Assembly (NCBI RefSeq): GCF_020905295.1
Contig: NZ_JAJJMM010000001.1
Location: 1,860,001 to 1,924,000 of the forward strand
Reading direction: 5' to 3'
Source of the DNA: Flavobacterium piscisymbiosum
Lineage (GTDB): Bacteria; Bacteroidota; Bacteroidia; Flavobacteriales; Flavobacteriaceae
DNA length: 64,000 nt
Made by a program: the position numbers and the translations under genes. Positions 46,425 to 54,444 of the stretch are shown here, in pieces. The notes beneath the pieces were generated by a model. It worked only from the letters and a program-made list of their open reading frames with translations, was not told the DNA's origin and did not search any database. The first letter of the stretch is position 1; each line of letters starts with the position of its first letter.

Positions 46425-47399
46425 CTATGATAAAACCAAATCTTTTTGATAAGGGATTTGGTTTTTTATTACCGCAAAAACTCGATGGATTATTTTATTT
46501 CTCACAGCGTTTAAAACGCTCATTTTATTCTTTCCTTCATCAACTTTTCTAATGTAGTATGTTTTTAAATCATTATCTGATCGGACCGCACTCATCGCTG
46601 CCAGATGCAGAATAGTTTTTAGATTTTTATCAGCAAGCATTGATACTCCAGGCCTTCTTTTTAATGATGTTCCAGATTGAAAATCAAAAGGAACTACTCC
46701 GCTGTAACATGCCATTTTCCTAGGATCAGTTATAGTTGTAAATCCTTCTGTTTTTGACAACAATGTCCATGATAAAACCTGACCTACTCCAGGAACAGAT
46801 TTAATCAATTTCTGTTTCTGATTAAGGCTCTCTTGGTTTTGGATTATATTTTCAATATCATTTTCTATTATCTTAATTTGGACGTCAATATCTCTAAGAA
46901 GCTTAATATTTAAGTCTTTTAGGTGTTTATCTAAGCCAATACTTTTCATGAGTTTGTAATCATGCTGCTGTACTATTAGCTGCTTTTTAATCTTTATTCT
47001 TGAAGCTCTTTCGGTTAATAGTATTTTTATCTTTTTAATCGAACAAGAACATGGCTTCCATTCTCTGCTTTCCTGATGATTTTTTTCGATGAAATTACAA
47101 ATGCGAAGAGCATCAATTTTATCATTTTTACCTCTAACAAGTCCTATACTTTTTTTGATATGTAAAGCTGATATTACATAAACTTTAAAATCAAATTTTT
47201 CAAGCACTTCAAACAGATTCCAATTATATCTGCCTGTATTTTCCATAGCTATAATTACCTTTTCTTCCGAGTAGCTTTTGAAGAAACGTTTAATAACAGG
47301 TACTTTATTTTCAATGGAAAAGTAGCTTACTGTCTCATTTTTAATACAGATATCCAAAGTCTTACTGCTGATATCAATGCCGATAATAATGTTTTTCAT
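46425..47399 (-). CDS. IS110-family transposase (DEDD recombinase)
   Basis: A 324-residue recombinase that moves the element through a circular intermediate, guided by a bridge RNA. The RuvC-like N-terminal domain has the DEDD set: D9 (GIDISSK), E53 (MENTGRYN), D93 and D96 (KNDKIDALR). The C-terminal Transposase_20 domain (from about 200, SVPGVGQVLSWTLLSKTEGF) includes QSGTS with the probable catalytic Ser242, then RRPGVSMLADKNLKTIL. The length is typical of IS110 recombinases (about 325). The ATG at 47399 (MKNIIIGIDIS) is preferred; the frame also has ATGs at 47444 and 47441 directly after the RNA candidate. Confidence 0.93.
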   Translation of the reverse strand: MKNIIIGIDISSKTLDICIKNETVSYFSIENKVPVIKRFFKSYSEEKVIIAMENTGRYNWNLFEVLEKFDFKVYVISALHIKKSIGLVRGKNDKIDALRICNFIEKNHQESREWKPCSCSIKKIKILLTERASRIKIKKQLIVQQHDYKLMKSIGLDKHLKDLNIKLLRDIDVQIKIIENDIENIIQNQESLNQKQKLIKSVPGVGQVLSWTLLSKTEGFTTITDPRKMACYSGVVPFDFQSGTSLKRRPGVSMLADKNLKTILHLAAMSAVRSDNDLKTYYIRKVDEGKNKMSVLNAVRNKIIHRVFAVIKNQIPYQKDLVLS

Positions 47400-47444
47400 A
47401 ACTTTGCTTTTACGATTCAACAAATGATTTGAGAAATTCATCAT

Positions 47445-47580
47445 AAGCTCAACTCCTTGATAACGGGTCTCTAGCCCAAATTTCTATCTGAGTCTTTGAT
47501 GAAAGGGAAGCGAAAGTCTTAATCAAGATATGAGTCACAAACTCAGAGGAACGAATAGTTTACTTTTGCTTCCTTTCTCA
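47445..47580 (-). ncRNA. Candidate IS110 bridge RNA
   Basis: Read on the minus strand, the region folds into two loops. Loop 1 is closed by GAAAGGAAGCAAAAGT (47577-47562) with ACTTTCGCTTCCCTTTC (47517-47501). Inside, TCGTTCCTC (47554-47546) equals the left target plus core, a TGAGT/ACTCA hairpin follows, and ATCTTGA (47529-47523) pairs with target TCGGGAT using two G-U pairs. Loop 2 is closed by CTCA/TGAG. Inside, ATAGAAAT (47487-47480) equals the element's far end, a GGG/CCC hairpin follows, and AAGGA (47458-47454) pairs with the element's near end TCCTT. The order, target loop before donor loop, matches IS621. Confidence 0.75.
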
Positions 47581-47621
47581 ATCATAAATTTAATTAAATT
47601 TCAAAAAGCAAATCTAAAGGA

Positions 47622-47790
47622 GGAACGAGGGATCTCTGCAAGTAACTCCGCAAAGAAAATCCAATCTTTGTCAAGTTACTTGCGAAGATTTACTTTGTCT
47701 GTTCGCTATCGCTGGAGTCTCCTTTCGGCGAAATTGACAATTGTGGTTGTGATGGAGGGAAAAGGGCTTCGACTTCGCTCAGCCTGACAA
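47622..47790. repeat. Remnants of two palindromic repeat families right of the IS
   Basis: 47622-47690 continues the interrupted GAGGAACGAG element (GGGATCTCTGCAAGTAACTC, then CAAGTTACTTGCGAAGATTT). 47766-47789 is half of the CTTCGACTTCGCTCAG family. Both have decayed relative to the intact copies at 3404 and 12575. Confidence 0.7.
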
Positions 47791-47814
47791 AGCAATGAAT
47801 GGAAATAGTGCGCA

Positions 47815-47855
47815 TAAAAAAAAGCTTTGTCAAAGTTTTTAAACTTTGACAAAGC
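47815..47855 (-). terminator. Terminator of the M16 peptidase operon
   Basis: GCTTTGTCAAAGTTT (47824-47838) and AAACTTTGACAAAGC (47841-47855) pair exactly; on the minus strand a T run follows. A near-identical hairpin ends the AsmA gene at 54365-54395. Confidence 0.88.
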
Positions 47856-47910
47856 CTCTAGAAATCTTAGTCCCGAAGCCTCGGGATAGCAACTTAGTAC
47901 CTCAGAACCT

Positions 47911-49959
47911 TTAAAGAAAATCTTTCTCAGATACTCCTTCGTTTATCTTAATCTCAGACATTTTAATATCCAATTCAAAACCAACATTCTGAACTAGGTT
48001 AAAAGGAACTTTAATACCTTTTACTTCTCTGTAATCGTTGAAATTGGTTATTTGAGAAGATGATTTTCCGTCTTGTTCGCGGACTTTGCCTTTTGCTGTT
48101 TTTAAGCCTGATTTTACATCGTAGTAATACGTTGTTTTGCCATCTTTTATTACATAAGCATCGCTGCCGTTTATAGGTTCGATTCCTTCTACTTTTAAGT
48201 CTGTTCTTTTTTGTAATTGTAATTCTTCAAAAGGAGCTGCGCTGGCTTTCATGTCGGCAAGATCTGCACCTTCAAGATTTTTGCGTTGGCCTTGTTGTTC
48301 GATGTAAGCGCCTTTTTCGTTTACAACCTGTTTCATTAAATTCATAGTTCCCATAGCAAGCGAAACCATCATTTTTCCTTTCGAATCTAATTTAGAAGTA
48401 AAAGTTAAAGGGCCCGGCGCCTGAGGAACAGTTGTAGTTCCCGTCATAGCTAAAGTTTTTACAGCAGAAACTGTTTTTTCACCACCAATCGCTTTTAGGT
48501 AATTTTCGAAAACAGTTTTTGCGGTAATTCCGGCTGGGGCCTCTTTTTTAGTTACAGGTTTTTCAACAGGATTTCCGTATTTATCGAAGTAGAAAATCGG
48601 AATTTGAAGTTTTTCTAAACCAGTAATTACATCAGAACCCTTTCCTGCAATTACAATTCTCATATTGTCTAATAGAAAATATTTGTTGGCTACACGGTAA
48701 ATATCGTCAGCCGTAACATTGTTGATAGTCTGAATGTATTTTTCGTAAAAATCAGCCGGAAGGTTTTCTGTTTCAATGTTTAAAGCATAACGGGCAACAG
48801 TTTGTGGTTTTTCAACCTGCATTACAAATCGGCCAATATATCCTGCTTTTACATTTCTCAAAACTTCCTGAGGAACTCTTTCGGTTCTGATTCTTTTAAT
48901 TTCTTTTATAAACTGAACAACAGCACTATCTGTAACAGTGTTTCTAACGGCAGATGAAGCTTTAAATTTGGTTACATATTTCCCGCTTCCAATGCTTGAG
49001 CTTGCGCCATACGTCCAGGCGTGTTGCTCGCGTAAGTTCATATTCAAATAGCTATTGAAATCTCCACCTAAAATTTGATTGGCAATTACAGCAGGGAAAA
49101 AATCAGGATCGCTCATTTTTAAATTCACGGTATTTACCAATGAAATTTCAGATTGTACTGCATTTGGAACATCTACAAAATCTATTTGAAGCTGAGAAAC
49201 ATTCTCCGGATTAGGATAAGTGCTTTTTGGTGCGATTTGTTTTTTCCATCCGCCAAAAAGTTTTTCAACTGCTGCTTTTGTTTCTTTAAATTTAACGTCA
49301 CCAATTACTACTAAATAAGCATTTTCTGGAACAAAATAAGTCGAATAATTTGCCTGAACATCTTCAAGTGTCACGTTTTTTACTGTTTCTTCTGAGAGGA
49401 ATTCTCCTGAAGGATGATTTTTTCCAAAGGCCAAAACATCGACAACGCGACTTGCAATTGCAGGAACGCTTTTTTCATCGGCTTTAAGCCCTTCGATTAA
49501 TTTTGCTTTTTCTTTATCAAATTCAGTTGTAGTAAAATTAGGTTGTAAAGCACCTTCGGCTAATAGCTCTAAAACACGTCCTGAATACTTAGAAAGTGAA
49601 CTCGCATAAGCGCCTGTTGATGAAAAGTTGATGCTTGCTCCGTAAAAATCAATTTCTTCGTTAAAAGCTTCTTTGGTTGTTTTTTTTGTTCCGTTACCAA
49701 TTAAGCTGCTGGTGAGTTCATCAACACCTTTTTTGTTTCCTTCGGTAAAAGGGGCGTTGTCCAGAGTTAAGTTAAAGCTTACTCTTGGTAATTTATGGTT
49801 TTCAACCACCAAAACTTTCATGCCGTTTGCCAAAACAAAAGTTTGTGGTTTTTTGATGTTGACTACTGGCGAAGGGCCTGGTTTTGGTTGTGGACGATCT
49901 TGTGCTTGCATAATTCCAGTCAGGAATAAAAGGATTAAAAATGTATGTATTTTTTTCAT
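47911..49959 (-). CDS. M16-family peptidase subunit lacking the zinc motif
   Basis: A 682-residue secreted protein (signal peptide MKKIHTFLILLFLTGIMQAQ). Two M16 (insulinase-like) lobes are visible: residues 35-250 begin KPQTFVLANGMKVLVVENH, and the second starts about 250. The HxxEH site is replaced (KKGVDELTSSLIGNG), so it is the non-catalytic partner. A C-terminal outer-membrane lipoprotein-sorting-like domain (about 500-682; TAMTGTTTVPQAPGPLTFTS) is an addition. It lies 12 bases after the catalytic subunit gene; together they should form a heterodimeric protease like mitochondrial processing peptidase. Confidence 0.88.
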   Translation of the reverse strand: MKKIHTFLILLFLTGIMQAQDRPQPKPGPSPVVNIKKPQTFVLANGMKVLVVENHKLPRVSFNLTLDNAPFTEGNKKGVDELTSSLIGNGTKKTTKEAFNEEIDFYGASINFSSTGAYASSLSKYSGRVLELLAEGALQPNFTTTEFDKEKAKLIEGLKADEKSVPAIASRVVDVLAFGKNHPSGEFLSEETVKNVTLEDVQANYSTYFVPENAYLVVIGDVKFKETKAAVEKLFGGWKKQIAPKSTYPNPENVSQLQIDFVDVPNAVQSEISLVNTVNLKMSDPDFFPAVIANQILGGDFNSYLNMNLREQHAWTYGASSSIGSGKYVTKFKASSAVRNTVTDSAVVQFIKEIKRIRTERVPQEVLRNVKAGYIGRFVMQVEKPQTVARYALNIETENLPADFYEKYIQTINNVTADDIYRVANKYFLLDNMRIVIAGKGSDVITGLEKLQIPIFYFDKYGNPVEKPVTKKEAPAGITAKTVFENYLKAIGGEKTVSAVKTLAMTGTTTVPQAPGPLTFTSKLDSKGKMMVSLAMGTMNLMKQVVNEKGAYIEQQGQRKNLEGADLADMKASAAPFEELQLQKRTDLKVEGIEPINGSDAYVIKDGKTTYYYDVKSGLKTAKGKVREQDGKSSSQITNFNDYREVKGIKVPFNLVQNVGFELDIKMSEIKINEGVSEKDFL

Positions 49960-49971
49960 GATTCGATAAGC

Positions 49972-51294
49972 TTAGTTTTGAACTTTAGTTGAAGGAACGT
50001 AGTCTAAAATTAAACGCTGGTTAGGGTTTAAGTACTTTTTAGCCACTTCTCTGATTTCTTCTCTTGTAATAGAGTGGTAAATATCAATTTCGGTATTGAT
50101 TAAATTTACATCTCCATAAAGTAAATAATAAGAAGCCAGATTTTCTGCAATTCCTTCTACGCTTGCATTGGCGTTCACAAAATTATTATCGAATTTATTC
50201 TGTAATTTTTCATAGTCTTTTTCAGAAATCAGGTCGGTTTGAATTTTTACAATTTCCTCGTCCATTTCTTTTAAGATATCGGCTGTAGTATTTGGTGCCA
50301 TTGGTAAGCCGTATAATATGTACATTCCGTAATCTTCCTGACTAAAACCAACAGCACCAATTTGAAGCGCCATTTTTTTATCGTCAACTATTTTTTTGTA
50401 CAATTTAGAGCTTTTTCCGTCACTTAAATAAGAAGAGATTAAATCTAAAACTCTTGCATCTCTGGTTTTCATCGAAGGCGTTCTGTAAGAAGCAACAATC
50501 ATCGGAATCTGAATATTCGGATCTTCATAAGTTGCTTTTATAGTCTGATTGATTGGTTCTTCGACAAAAGTTTGTTTTTTTACTTCTTCACCTCTTGGGA
50601 TTGGAGCAAAATATTTCTGAATCCATTCTTTGGTTTTTGCTTTGTCAAAATCTCCGGCAACAACTAAAACGGCATTGTTTGGCGTATAGAATTTTTTATT
50701 AAAAGCTTGAAATTCTTCCAGCGTTGCTGCATCAAGATCTTTCATTGAGCCAATAGTTGTCCAGCGATACGGATGATTTTTGAACATGTTTTTCTTAACC
50801 TCCGGAAGTATGTTTCCGTAAGGCTGATTGTCGTAACGCATTCTTTTTTCTTCTTTTACGACTTCGTTTTGTGTTTCAACACCAATCTTGTTGATTATCG
50901 GGTGCATCAATCTTTCTGATTCCATCCATAAACCAAGTTCTAAACTGTTTGAAGGGAAAACTTCGTAGTAATATGTTCTGTCATCAGAAGTGTTGGCGTT
51001 GTTTACTCCGCCATTCGCAGTCACGATTTTCATCCACTCGCCGCGCTTTATATTTTGTGTTCCTTCAAATAATAAATGCTCAAAGAAATGCGCAAAACCG
51101 GTTCGGTCCGGACGCTCGTCTTTTGATCCTACGTGGTACATTACCGAGGTGATTACAACGGGAGCCGACGGATCGTTGTGCAAAATAACATGCATGCCGT
51201 TATCTAAATTGTATTCTTCAAAAGCTACCTTTTGAGCATGAGCCACTCCGCCGAGCATTAGTGCTGCACTTAACATCATTATTGATTTTTTCAT
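49972..51294 (-). CDS. M16-family zinc peptidase (catalytic subunit)
   Basis: A 440-residue secreted zinc protease (signal peptide MKKSIMMLSAALMLGGVAHAQ). The inverted zinc motif HxxEH is present as HFFEHLLFEGT near residue 67, with the downstream Glu in the ETQNEVVKEEKRMRYDN region. Two M16 lobes complete the clam-shell. It is first in a two-gene operon with the inactive subunit. The upstream region carries a near-perfect dyad ACCTATATATGTAGGT at 51316-51331 that may be an operator. Confidence 0.92.
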   Translation of the reverse strand: MKKSIMMLSAALMLGGVAHAQKVAFEEYNLDNGMHVILHNDPSAPVVITSVMYHVGSKDERPDRTGFAHFFEHLLFEGTQNIKRGEWMKIVTANGGVNNANTSDDRTYYYEVFPSNSLELGLWMESERLMHPIINKIGVETQNEVVKEEKRMRYDNQPYGNILPEVKKNMFKNHPYRWTTIGSMKDLDAATLEEFQAFNKKFYTPNNAVLVVAGDFDKAKTKEWIQKYFAPIPRGEEVKKQTFVEEPINQTIKATYEDPNIQIPMIVASYRTPSMKTRDARVLDLISSYLSDGKSSKLYKKIVDDKKMALQIGAVGFSQEDYGMYILYGLPMAPNTTADILKEMDEEIVKIQTDLISEKDYEKLQNKFDNNFVNANASVEGIAENLASYYLLYGDVNLINTEIDIYHSITREEIREVAKKYLNPNQRLILDYVPSTKVQN

Positions 51295-51315
51295 AAAGAT
51301 TAATAATTTTTATTT

Positions 51316-51331
51316 ACCTATATATGTAGGT
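51316..51331. promoter_or_regulatory. 16-base dyad upstream of the M16 operon
   Basis: ACCTATATATGTAGGT matches its own reverse complement at 14 of 16 positions, 22 bases before the ATG. Possible operator; no regulator is identified. Confidence 0.3.
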
Positions 51332-51507
51332 AGCCAAGAGTTGATTATCGTTACATCAAAATTAACTTTTTTTAATTATGAATAAAGGGTTAGGGTTGGT
51401 TTTGGTGATACTTTAACAGTATTTTACGGCTAAATGTTTCTTTTTTAGCTGTGAAACACCTTGAAAAACAGACTTTAAAATGAAATAAATATTTTTAGAA
51501 TAAGAGA

Positions 51508-51537
51508 TTGCACAGTAAATTATTAATTGTATATTTG
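51508..51537 (+). promoter_or_regulatory. Strong predicted promoter of rplU-rpmA
   Basis: TTG (51508-51510), a 19-base spacer and TATATTTG (51530-51537): the full Bacteroidota consensus at ideal spacing, about 30 bases before the rplU ATG. Confidence 0.75.
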
Positions 51538-51567
51538 CAACCTTAAAAATCAATAAATCAATTTGGT

Positions 51568-52011
51568 ATGTATGCAATCGTAGAGATAGCAGGGCAACAA
51601 TTTAAAGTAAGCAAAGACTTAAAGGTTTATGTTAACCGTTTGTCTAACGAAGAAGGTTCAAGTGTTTCATTTGACAAAGTTCTTTTATTAGACGATAACG
51701 GAAACGTAACTTTAGGCGCCCCAGCTATAGAAGGTGCTTCAGTAGAAGCTAAAGTGTTACAACACTTAAAAGGAGATAAAGTAATCGTTTTCAAAAAGAA
51801 AAGAAGAAAAGGTTACAAAAAGAGAAATGGTCACAGACAATATCTTACTCAAATTGTAATTGAAGGTATTACTGCAGCAGGTGGAACTAAAAAAGCAGCG
51901 GCTAAAAAAGCGGTTGTAGCAGAAGATGCTCCGGCAACTGAAGTTGAAGCAGCTCCAAAAGCAAAAAAAGCAGCAGCTCCAAAAGCAAAAAAAGAAGCTA
52001 CTAAAGAATAA
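51568..52011 (+). CDS. rplU: 50S ribosomal protein L21
   Basis: A 147-residue bL21 with the standard core MYAIVEIAGQQFKVSKD ... KGDKVIVFKKKRRKGYKKRN and GHRQYLTQIVIEGI, ending near residue 105, followed by an Ala/Lys/Glu-rich tail of about 40 residues (KKAAAKKAVVAEDAP and repeats of APKAKKA). The tail is common in flavobacteria. First gene of the rplU-rpmA operon, 24 bases before rpmA. Confidence 0.97.
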   Translation: MYAIVEIAGQQFKVSKDLKVYVNRLSNEEGSSVSFDKVLLLDDNGNVTLGAPAIEGASVEAKVLQHLKGDKVIVFKKKRRKGYKKRNGHRQYLTQIVIEGITAAGGTKKAAAKKAVVAEDAPATEVEAAPKAKKAAAPKAKKEATKE

Positions 52012-52035
52012 TAACAATATTTAAACTCATACGTC

Positions 52036-52296
52036 ATGGCTCACAAGAAAGGTGTCGGTAGTTCGAAGAATGGTAGAGAATCAGAATCAAAACGTTTAGG
52101 CGTAAAGATTTTTGGTGGACAAGCTGCTATTGCTGGGAACATCATCGTTAGACAAAGAGGTTCAAAACATAATCCAGGTGAAAACGTTTACATTAGTAAA
52201 GATCACACACTACACGCAAGAGTAGCTGGAGTTGTTAAGTTCCAAAAGAAAAAAGATAACAAATCTTATGTATCTATCCTTCCATTCGAAGCATAA
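52036..52296 (+). CDS. rpmA: 50S ribosomal protein L27
   Basis: An 86-residue bL27: [40 protein letters not shown] and [20 protein letters not shown] are all canonical. The N-terminus begins directly with MAHKK, with no cleavable extension. Followed by a clear terminator. Confidence 0.98.
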   Translation: MAHKKGVGSSKNGRESESKRLGVKIFGGQAAIAGNIIVRQRGSKHNPGENVYISKDHTLHARVAGVVKFQKKKDNKSYVSILPFEA

Positions 52297-52315
52297 TCAT
52301 TAGGTTACTTATTAC

Positions 52316-52346
52316 AAAACCCGTTCTGAAAAGAGCGGGTTTTTTG
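52316..52346 (+). terminator. Terminator after rpmA
   Basis: AAAACCCGTTCT (52316-52327) pairs with AGAGCGGGTTTT (52332-52343, one G-U pair), then T residues. Confidence 0.85.
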
Positions 52347-52516
52347 TTTTTATGACTTCGCCATATAAGTTATATAAGAAAATTTAAGTTTACTTTGTTT
52401 TGTCTAAAGCTGTTAGTCTTTGTTGAAATAGTAGATATAATTTATTATCTGAATTAGAATTTTAATTTTTTCGACTGTATTATTTGTATTTTTGATTGTA
52501 CTAATCTATATAAGCC

Positions 52517-53803
52517 TTGAAAAAAATACTTTTCCTTTTATTTCTTTTTTGTACAAGTCTGTTTGCAAAAGAAATTCATGCTAGTGAAGAAATTGTTTCT
52601 TTAAATGATTCTCAAAAAAAGATTTTATATGAATTTGAGGTTATTAAAAAGAATGGTTTTAATACGGATCAGTTTTGGTTAAAAAATAAAAATCAATTTC
52701 CGGAATTAGATGATGCTGCAAGAGATAAATTAGCGGTGCAGATTTTTGCGAATTCTCATGTAGTTTATTCTCCGCCCAAAGATTCTGCAGTTCAGTTTTG
52801 GATGAAAACAAAATTCCTGACCAACTGGATGTTTTATTTATCTGCATTTATAGCCATTTGCGCTCTCGTTGCCTTGTTTAAAAAGTATTGGGGATTGCTT
52901 ATTGATTTATTAATTAGAGGTTTTGCGCCTCTATTAAGGTTTTTGTTTTCGCCTGTTTTGTTAACTTACGAATTGTTTTTAACAGGAGTCGTTTGTATAA
53001 TTTGCGGATGTCTTATTGATGAGTTTGTAGTAAGAACCGTAATTATTCATTTAGGTTTGTTTTTGCTGTGGAGTCAGTCTACGGCTTTATTTACGAAAGA
53101 ATATTGGGTTAAAAAATATGTTTCTGAAATAGAAAATAAATTTTGGGGAACAAACCCCTGGGAAACCATAAAAACGATATGTCTTCCGGCGGTTATAATT
53201 ACATTGGCTCTTATATATGTGTTGTATAAAGTTCCTGCAGATGTTTTTTACAATTATGAAATTGTTGTCTCGGGAATTGCTGCATTTTATGCATTGCCAT
53301 TCTGGCGTTCATTAGAAAAATATTTATACCCCGTTTTGCTTCCTTATAAAAATGATTATAGACCCAGAAGTATAAATTCTCTTGCAGCTTGTACGGTTAT
53401 AGCGCTTGTTATTACCTGCATACTTATATTGCAATGGAATTCTGTTTTTTATAATATAATAGCGGCACTAATAAGTTTATTGTTATTGTCATTCCTGATA
53501 CTGTCTTCAAAAATGAACTATCGATACAGTTATAAAAACTATTATTATTTGCAGTTTGTAACCGTTCTTTTTCTTGTATTGATTTTTTTATATAGTTTTC
53601 ATATTCATTTAAATGAAATCATCTGGTTTGCATTAATAGCAACAAGTATATTTATTATAATAAAATATATGGAAATTATTTCGTTTTTCTCAGACTGGAA
53701 AAAAGGAAGAGCCTGGGCCTGGAAATTGTTAGGTTTAGCTGCATTACTTTGGCTTTTAGGTAAAGGGTTTTTATATGTTTCTGAATTTGTTTTTGTTGGT
53801 TAA
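52517..53803 (+). CDS. Polytopic membrane protein, unknown
   Basis: A 428-residue protein starting at TTG 52517 with a signal sequence (LKK/MKKILFLLFLFCTSLFAKE), an extracytoplasmic segment of about 75 residues and then about nine or ten membrane helices (first WMFYLSAFIAICALVALF, last LLGLAALLWLLGKGF). A putative family could not be recognised. It stands alone, and its stop is only 2 bases from the end of the converging ClbS/DfsB gene, leaving no room for a terminator between them. Confidence 0.7.
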   Translation: MKKILFLLFLFCTSLFAKEIHASEEIVSLNDSQKKILYEFEVIKKNGFNTDQFWLKNKNQFPELDDAARDKLAVQIFANSHVVYSPPKDSAVQFWMKTKFLTNWMFYLSAFIAICALVALFKKYWGLLIDLLIRGFAPLLRFLFSPVLLTYELFLTGVVCIICGCLIDEFVVRTVIIHLGLFLLWSQSTALFTKEYWVKKYVSEIENKFWGTNPWETIKTICLPAVIITLALIYVLYKVPADVFYNYEIVVSGIAAFYALPFWRSLEKYLYPVLLPYKNDYRPRSINSLAACTVIALVITCILILQWNSVFYNIIAALISLLLLSFLILSSKMNYRYSYKNYYYLQFVTVLFLVLIFLYSFHIHLNEIIWFALIATSIFIIIKYMEIISFFSDWKKGRAWAWKLLGLAALLWLLGKGFLYVSEFVFVG

Positions 53804-53805
53804 AA

Positions 53806-54318
53806 TTATAGAAGATTGTTTTCTTTTTTCCATTTGCGGATTCTTGCTCTGGCATTATTGTAGGGAGAAGCGGTATTGAACTGTATCATTCTGCCCAATG
53901 TCCATTTTTCATACCAGGGAATTTCATAAAGTTCAGCGTTGGTTTTTTGTTCAATCAAAGAGAGGATTTTATGCACTATACTATGTAATTTATTGCATAA
54001 AGTTATAAAATCATCTTTTTCATAATCTTTATAAAACTTTTGTGCCAGTTTTCCAAGTTCATTCCATTTATAGTCTGTCTCAGGAAAATCTACTGTTTCT
54101 TTGTTGTCTTTTTTGATGTTCCACTTGAGTACTAATTCTCCCCAGCCTGTCAAATAAGAAATAAGGTTGTTAATGCTCATTACAGTATCTTTTGCATGTC
54201 CGTCTAAATTTCGAATAGTAGTTAACTCAGCAGGAATGTCTGATAATTCTTTTTTGAGCTTGTTGTAATTGGTTTTGATTGCGATTTGCAATTCTTCTTT
54301 GTTTGCGGGAACAGCCAT
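53806..54318 (-). CDS. ClbS/DfsB family four-helix protein
   Basis: A 170-residue soluble protein of the DinB-like ClbS/DfsB family (formerly DUF1706). The N-terminus AVPANKEELQIAIKTNYNKL and the helix HAKDTVMSINNLISYLTGWG are characteristic, as is the WYEKWTLGRMIQFNTASPYN region. ClbS itself protects against colibactin by hydrolysing its cyclopropane; the role of other members is unknown. ATG 54318 (MAVPANKEE) is chosen over a longer frame from 54393 that would run through the neighbour's terminator. Confidence 0.85.
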   Translation of the reverse strand: MAVPANKEELQIAIKTNYNKLKKELSDIPAELTTIRNLDGHAKDTVMSINNLISYLTGWGELVLKWNIKKDNKETVDFPETDYKWNELGKLAQKFYKDYEKDDFITLCNKLHSIVHKILSLIEQKTNAELYEIPWYEKWTLGRMIQFNTASPYNNARARIRKWKKENNLL

Positions 54319-54354
54319 AATGTAATAGAATATAACTTTATCAAATATAGCTAA

Positions 54355-54395
54355 AAAGTAAAAAACCTTTGTCAAAGTTTGAAATTTTGACAAAG
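54355..54395 (-). terminator. Terminator of the miaE-AsmA unit
   Basis: CCTTTGTCAAA (54365-54375) and TTTGACAAAGG (54385-54395) pair exactly; on the minus strand a T run follows. Confidence 0.85.
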
Positions 54396-54444
54396 GTCTA
54401 TGCTGTTTTGGTTAAGAAGATTATAGTCTGGAATTTAAATTCTA

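Larger units (their letters stand above)
46422..47621 (-). mobile_element. Complete IS110-family insertion sequence (about 1200 bp)
   Basis: The element was delimited by its target. The left flank ends GTCATCCCGA at 46421 and the right flank resumes GGAACGAGGGATC at 47622; joined they restore the GAGGAACGAG repeat arm. The dinucleotide GA (TC on the element's strand) is present at both junctions (46420-46421 and 47620-47621), the core expected for IS110. There are no terminal inverted repeats, which is normal for the family. The transposase stop codon lies 3 bases from one end; at the other end 222 bases of non-coding DNA precede the gene and hold the bridge RNA candidate. All parts look intact, so the element may be active. 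Confidence 0.85.

Noticed and set aside
47546..47554. GAGGAACGA at 47546 as the right boundary of the IS110 element
   Set aside because: The sequence after it does not continue the repeat arm, whereas the copy at 47620 does (GAGGAACGAGGGATC). The inner copy is better explained as the bridge RNA target guide.
47530..47787. Plus-strand open frame right of the IS110 transposase
   Set aside because: It crosses the bridge RNA candidate, the IS boundary and decayed repeats; not a gene.
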